A stretch of 64,000 bases of DNA, taken from assembly GCF_026278245.1 (NCBI RefSeq), contig NZ_CP111079.1, positions 1,242,501 through 1,306,500 on the forward strand, written 5' to 3'. The notes under the pieces are model-generated. The model did no database searches and was not told the DNA's origin. It was given only the letters and a program-made list of their open reading frames with translations. This DNA comes from Pontibacter kalidii. GTDB taxonomy: Bacteria; Bacteroidota; Bacteroidia; Cytophagales; Hymenobacteraceae. Positions 60,215 to 64,000 of the stretch are shown here, in pieces (the first letter of the stretch is position 1; each line of letters opens with the position of its first letter). Both the position numbers and the translations under genes were made by a program.

Positions 60215-61222
60215 ATGACCGAACCTACAATCTTAGCGATAGAATCTTCTTGCGACGAGACCTCCGCCGCGGTAATCCGTGGGGGCAAGGTTTTGTCTAA
60301 CATCGTAAACACACAGGCCGTGCACGAGCAGTATGGCGGTGTGGTACCCGAGCTGGCTTCCAGAGCCCACCAGCAGAATATCATACCGGTGGTCACGCAG
60401 GCCCTGCTTACGGCAAATGTAGCAAAAAGTGAGCTAAATGCAGTTGCCTTCACACGCGGCCCCGGCCTTTTGGGAGCGCTGCTCGTGGGCTGCTCCTTTG
60501 CCAAGTCCTTTGCGCTAGGCCTGGGCATCCCTTTGATAGAGGTAAATCACATGCAGGCGCACATTCTGGCGCACTTTATTGATGATCCCAAACCGCAATT
60601 CCCGTTCCTTTGTCTAACCGTGAGCGGCGGCCATACCCAGGTTGTGCTCGTAAAAGATCATCTGGAGATGGAGATCATTGGGCAAACAACCGATGATGCC
60701 GTGGGCGAGGCCTTCGACAAAACAGCCAAGATGCTGGGCCTGCCTTACCCGGGCGGACCGATGCTGGACAAGGTGGCGGCACAGGGTAACCCGGATGCCT
60801 TCGCGTTTCCAGTGGGCAACATGCCGGCGTATGACTTTTCGTTCAGCGGTATCAAGACCTCTGTTTTATACTTCCTCAGGGATAAAACGAAGGAGAACCC
60901 GGACTTCGTGCAGGAGAACCTGGCCGATATTTGCGCCAGTGTGCAGCACACGCTGATCAAGACCCTGCTCAAGAAGCTGAAGCAGGCTTCCAAAGACCTG
61001 GGCATCCGTGAGATTGCCATTGCGGGCGGTGTGTCGGCTAACTCAGGCTTGCGTAAAACGCTGCAGGAGTACGCCGCCAAGTATAACTGGAATGTGTATA
61101 TCCCTGCCTTTCAGTACTGCACTGATAATGCAGGTATGATTGCCATGGCTGCTCATTACCAGTACCTTAAAGGAGATTTTGCCACGCAGTACGTGAGCCC
61201 CGAGCCGAGACTTAAGTTTTGA
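60215..61222 (+). CDS. tsaD: tRNA N6-adenosine threonylcarbamoyltransferase
   Basis: 335 residues from the ATG at 60215, directly before ILAIESSCDETSAAVI, the normal start of TsaD/Gcp. The iron-binding H-x3-H is in NHMQAHILAH, with LTVSGGHTQ, DDAVGEAFDKTAKMLGLPYPGGP and IAGGVSANSGLR. Together with TsaB, TsaC and TsaE it makes the universal t6A modification at position 37 of ANN-reading tRNAs. It is divergent from tamB with overlapping control regions. Confidence 0.96.
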   Translation: MTEPTILAIESSCDETSAAVIRGGKVLSNIVNTQAVHEQYGGVVPELASRAHQQNIIPVVTQALLTANVAKSELNAVAFTRGPGLLGALLVGCSFAKSFALGLGIPLIEVNHMQAHILAHFIDDPKPQFPFLCLTVSGGHTQVVLVKDHLEMEIIGQTTDDAVGEAFDKTAKMLGLPYPGGPMLDKVAAQGNPDAFAFPVGNMPAYDFSFSGIKTSVLYFLRDKTKENPDFVQENLADICASVQHTLIKTLLKKLKQASKDLGIREIAIAGGVSANSGLRKTLQEYAAKYNWNVYIPAFQYCTDNAGMIAMAAHYQYLKGDFATQYVSPEPRLKF

Positions 61223-61320
61223 GTTAGAGAGTTAGAAAGTTGTGAAGGGGGAAGTAAGGATCAGAAACAGCAATAACCAACGGCTAACAACTAAACACTA
61301 ATAACTACTAACTAATAACC

Positions 61321-61707
61321 ATGATTTATCCCGGCGACACCCGTACTTACACCAAGCACGTAACGGCAGCAGACTTTGCCCGTTTCGAGGATGGACTGGT
61401 GCATGCCGTTTGCTCTACCTTTTCGCTGGCGCAGGCGGCGGAGTGGGCGGGGCGTCTGTTTGTGCTGGAGATGAAAGGAGAAGATGAAGAGGGAATAGGT
61501 ACTTTCTTAACCATCAACCACAAAGCACCTGCCTTCGAGGGGGAGGATGTCGTGATAGTGGCAAGGCTGGAGAAGTATAAGGGCAACGAAGTGATCTGTA
61601 GCTACACGGCAAAAGTAGGGGAGCGTTTGGTGGCCGACGGAGAAACCGGTCAGAAAATTTTGAAAAAAGAAAAACTGGCGAAAATTTTAGCGCCGAAGAA
61701 AGTATAA
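61321..61707 (+). CDS. FlK-like hot-dog thioesterase
   Basis: 128 residues, a hot-dog fold. In the fluoroacetyl-CoA thioesterase FlK the catalytic residues are T42, E50 and H76; here T33, E41 and H67 have exactly the same spacing (8 and 26 residues) in the motifs STFSLAQAAEWAGR and LTINHKAP. It should hydrolyse a short acyl-CoA; a role in fluoroacetate resistance is not implied. It is joined to smpB without a gap: its TAA is followed directly by the smpB ATG. Confidence 0.8.
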   Translation: MIYPGDTRTYTKHVTAADFARFEDGLVHAVCSTFSLAQAAEWAGRLFVLEMKGEDEEGIGTFLTINHKAPAFEGEDVVIVARLEKYKGNEVICSYTAKVGERLVADGETGQKILKKEKLAKILAPKKV

Positions 61708-62175
61708 ATGGCGAAAGACAAAGACAGAATAAAGAAGCACGTTAACATCGTTAACCGCAAGGCCTCCTTCGAGTACCAGTTCCTCGACAAGTATACGGCT
61801 GGCGTGATGCTGATGGGAACGGAGATTAAATCTATCCGAGAGGGAAAGGTGAACATGCAGGACGGCTACTGCGTGTTTACCCGCAATGAGCTGTGGCTGC
61901 ACAACGTGCACATCTCCACCTATACCGAAGGCACGCACTACAACCACGAACCCATGCGCGCCCGAAAGCTGTTGCTAAACAAGAGTGAATTGCGCAAGCT
62001 GGAGCGAGGTGCCGAGGAGCAGGGGGTAACGATTATCCCCACCCGCATTTTTGTGAACGACCGCGGGTTTGCTAAAGTAGAGATTGCACTGGCTCGCGGT
62101 AAGAAGCTGTACGACAAGCGACAAGATATAAAAGAAAAAGACGTGAAGCGCGAAATGCAGCGCAGCGGTTACTAG
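61708..62175 (+). CDS. smpB: SsrA-binding protein
   Basis: 155 residues, complete OB-fold SmpB: NRKASFEYQFLDKYTAGVML, GTEIKSIREGKVNMQDGYC, the basic IALARGKKLYDKRQDIKEKD tail. It binds tmRNA and, with it, frees stalled ribosomes. It is co-transcribed with the thioesterase gene. tmRNA itself is not in the window. A small hairpin lies 51 bases downstream. Confidence 0.97.
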   Translation: MAKDKDRIKKHVNIVNRKASFEYQFLDKYTAGVMLMGTEIKSIREGKVNMQDGYCVFTRNELWLHNVHISTYTEGTHYNHEPMRARKLLLNKSELRKLERGAEEQGVTIIPTRIFVNDRGFAKVEIALARGKKLYDKRQDIKEKDVKREMQRSGY

Positions 62176-62180
62176 GAATG

Positions 62181-62337
62181 TTGAATGAGTGAATGAGAGA
62201 ATTGAAGTATGATTGTCTAAGTTCTTACTCTTTGGAGCAAAGAGTAATTTTATAATTCGATCATACTTTGAAACCTACTTACCAAATCACTCATTTGCTT
62301 ATTTAAAATTCATTCAATCACTCATTCACTCATTCAA
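62181..62337. repeat. Nested inverted repeats between smpB and the NlpC/P60 gene
   Basis: Three inverted repeats are nested in one gap. The outer arms are TTGAATGAGTGAATGAG (62181-62197) and CTCATTCACTCATTCAA (62321-62337), a perfect 17-bp match. The middle arms are AAGTATGAT (62205-62213) and ATCATACTT (62260-62268). The inner hairpin is TACTCTTTG / CAAAGAGTA with a 3-base loop (62226-62246), followed by ATTTTAT, possibly the smpB terminator. Confidence 0.8.
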
Positions 62338-62348
62338 AATTAAAAAAA

Positions 62349-63125
62349 GTGGATTACGGAATAGGGATGCTGAGCGTGGCGCCGATGCGCGCCGAGACAT
62401 CTGACAAGGCTGAGATCGTAACGCAGCTAACCTTCGGCGAGTGCTACGAGGTGGTGGCGCGCGACGGCAACTGGCTGCAACTGCAGCTGGCCGCTGACGA
62501 CTACCGGGGCTGGATCGATGTGAAGCAACATACGCCTGTTTCAGCTGATTACTATAAAGAGTGGGGCAATACGCAGCACCCGCGCGCCCTTGACCTGGTG
62601 CAAGTGGTGAGCAATGCGGAAGTGCGTATCCCTGTTGGGATAGGCTCTTACCTGCCTTTCTTCGACGGTACGAGCATCCGGGTAGGTGAGGAGCGCTACC
62701 AGTACACCGGCAGTGCCTCTAATCCTGCTGACATCGCCACGCCGGCACAGCTGCTGAAGGTGGCGAACAGCTTTCTGAAGGCGCCATACCTGTGGGGCGG
62801 CAAATCAATCTTTGGTATAGACTGTTCCGGCTTTACGCAGCTTGTCTTCGGCATTTGCGGTTACCAGTTGCCCCGCGATGCCTACCAGCAAGTAAACCAT
62901 GGCGAGGAAGTGCACTTTGTGGCGCAGGCCCAGCCCGGCGACCTGGCCTACTTCTCTAACCCCGAAGGGCGCATCACCCATGTGGGGCTGGTGCTGGAGG
63001 GGCAGCAGATCATGCACGCCCACGGCGAGGTGCGCATCGACACCCTCGACCATAACGGCATTTACAACGCCGCCCGCAAGCGCTACTCGCATAACCTGCG
63101 CATCATCAAGCGAATCCACTTCTAA
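62349..63125 (+). CDS. NlpC/P60 family (C40) peptidase
   Basis: 258 residues starting at a GTG (62349), which matches the usual YGI N-terminus of this Bacteroidota family. Two SH3-like segments (about 8-60 and 85-120) precede the NlpC/P60 catalytic domain from about residue 135: C159 in FGIDCSGFTQLVF, H211 in ITHVGLVLEG and H223 in IMHAHGEV. It should cleave gamma-D-glutamyl-diamino acid bonds in peptidoglycan peptides. No signal peptide is visible, so it may recycle peptides in the cytoplasm. Confidence 0.92.
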   Translation: MDYGIGMLSVAPMRAETSDKAEIVTQLTFGECYEVVARDGNWLQLQLAADDYRGWIDVKQHTPVSADYYKEWGNTQHPRALDLVQVVSNAEVRIPVGIGSYLPFFDGTSIRVGEERYQYTGSASNPADIATPAQLLKVANSFLKAPYLWGGKSIFGIDCSGFTQLVFGICGYQLPRDAYQQVNHGEEVHFVAQAQPGDLAYFSNPEGRITHVGLVLEGQQIMHAHGEVRIDTLDHNGIYNAARKRYSHNLRIIKRIHF

Positions 63126-63206
63126 AGGCTGCTGATTTCTGTTGTCCGGCGCTACAGCTTTTCGGTGTATTCCGTAAAAGAGTAGGCGAAAGACCTGAAA
63201 TCAGCC

Positions 63207-63710
63207 ATGAAAGATAAAGTACTCATCCTGAACCAAGACTTCAGCGCCATCGCCGTCTGCTCTGTTCACAGGGCTTTTCGATTGGTATACCTCGATAAGG
63301 CGGAGATGGTCTCCAAGTCTAATGGCGAAGTGCTGCATACCGTCAGCACCACCTATCCTGTGCCCTCCATCATCCGTTTGCAGCGTTACGTACATGTGCC
63401 ATACTATGGCATTGCCCTGAGCCGCCATAACGTGATGCGCCGCGACAATTACAGCTGCCAGTACTGCGGTTCCATAAAGCAGCTCACCCTGGATCACCTC
63501 CTGCCGCGCTGCCGGGGCGGGGAGACCAAGTGGCAAAATCTGGTGACCGCCTGCTCCCGCTGCAATACCCGCAAAGGCGACCGCACCCCTGAGGAGGCAG
63601 GCCTGAAACTGCTTCGCAAGCCCACGCGCCCAACCCTCCAAACCTTCCTGCAACTGCACCTGAACCACCGCAACACCGATTGGAAAGTATACCTCGGAGT
63701 AGAGAAATAG
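63207..63710 (+). CDS. HNH endonuclease domain protein
   Basis: 167 residues. The N-terminal part (KVLILNQDFSAIAVCSVHRA) is typical of a conserved bacterial HNH group. The nuclease core has a four-cysteine zinc site: CQYCG near 84-88 and CSRCN near 120-124, around the DHLLPRCRGG motif with the first histidine. The function is unknown; these single-domain proteins are widespread and not tied to a mobile element here. No intron or phage context is seen. Confidence 0.9.
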   Translation: MKDKVLILNQDFSAIAVCSVHRAFRLVYLDKAEMVSKSNGEVLHTVSTTYPVPSIIRLQRYVHVPYYGIALSRHNVMRRDNYSCQYCGSIKQLTLDHLLPRCRGGETKWQNLVTACSRCNTRKGDRTPEEAGLKLLRKPTRPTLQTFLQLHLNHRNTDWKVYLGVEK

Positions 63711-64000
63711 CTGGATTATAGGGCTGCTAATATATTTAGTTGACTTTATGTATATGCTTGTTGATCAGCAAGTATAGGTGTTTGGGGTAAACTGTTGGAT
63801 TAAAGTATAAAATTGAAACATCTGCTCGGCCCAGGCTGTACCTGTTTCCTTTGCTTAAAAGCATAAACCAGCCATACTTTGGAAAGCAGGGAGGATACCG
63901 TCTGGTATTTATACTTAGACGTGTAGTTGTTAAAAACCCCGCCACCTGGCTTCTCTTTAAGTATAAATTTGTCTGCCAAAGTATAAATGCAGCTCTTCCG
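63711..64000. other. Intergenic tail of the window, AAGTATA-rich
   Basis: No gene or RNA is supported in these 290 bases. Five AAGTATA/TATACTT heptamers occur (about 63769, 63803, 63909, 63958, 63979), the densest cluster of this motif in the window. Confidence 0.6.

Overview
The window reads as a chromosomal segment of a Bacteroidota member of the Cytophagales, most likely the Hymenobacteraceae and close to Pontibacter. The evidence is two Por (type IX) secretion cargo proteins with C-terminal sorting domains, the DUF2027-Smr, DUF2279 and DUF3098 families, a LytTR two-component pair, the order ftsX-DUF3098-uppP-truB-ribF, and promoter -7 boxes of the Bacteroidota form TAnnTTTG. The genus is an inference.

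Layout. 1-2.5 kb: the end of an unknown protein, a creatininase-family hydrolase, a cold-shock protein and a lipoprotein. 2.55-3.55 kb: a gene-free repeat block. 3.5-10.9 kb: dapA, a LytTR kinase/regulator pair, a two-gene ABC exporter and ligA. 10.9-12.3 kb: a second repeat block followed by the RNase P RNA. 12.4-16.3 kb: a DUF2027-Smr protein, a DUF2279 protein, a third (inverted) repeat block and the pyruvate dehydrogenase E1 beta gene. 16.3-19.8 kb: a TPR lipoprotein, a PspC-like protein, a family 2 glycosyltransferase and ybaB. 20.2-26.1 kb: two convergent genes for large secreted proteins, one with a beta-propeller repeat array. 26.1-29.0 kb: hisS and hutH.

29.1-48.6 kb is a surface-polysaccharide locus: priming sugar-phosphate transferase, six glycosyltransferases, a ligase/polymerase pair, a flippase, an asparagine synthase-like amidotransferase, a Wzz-like protein on the other strand, and two modified-sugar modules. 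One is WbpB/WbpD/WbpE-like and makes a 2,3-diacetamido uronic acid. The other is WbpG/HisF2/HisH2-like and converts an acetamido group to an acetamidino group. Together they predict a glycan containing an acetamidino-bearing diamino uronic acid.

48.6-63.7 kb is conserved housekeeping: a GNAT-nitrilase fusion, CoA transferase subunits, ribF, truB, uppP, DUF3098, ftsX, tamB, tsaD, a FlK-like thioesterase, smpB, an NlpC/P60 peptidase and an HNH protein.

The most striking non-genic signals are a very over-represented heptamer, AAGTATA/TATACTT (about 90 by-eye hits against about 8 expected), and a composite intergenic repeat of about 400 bp in three copies. The heptamer nearly disappears between 37.2 and 50.2 kb, which covers the modified-sugar part of the glycan locus and supports acquisition of that part by transfer.
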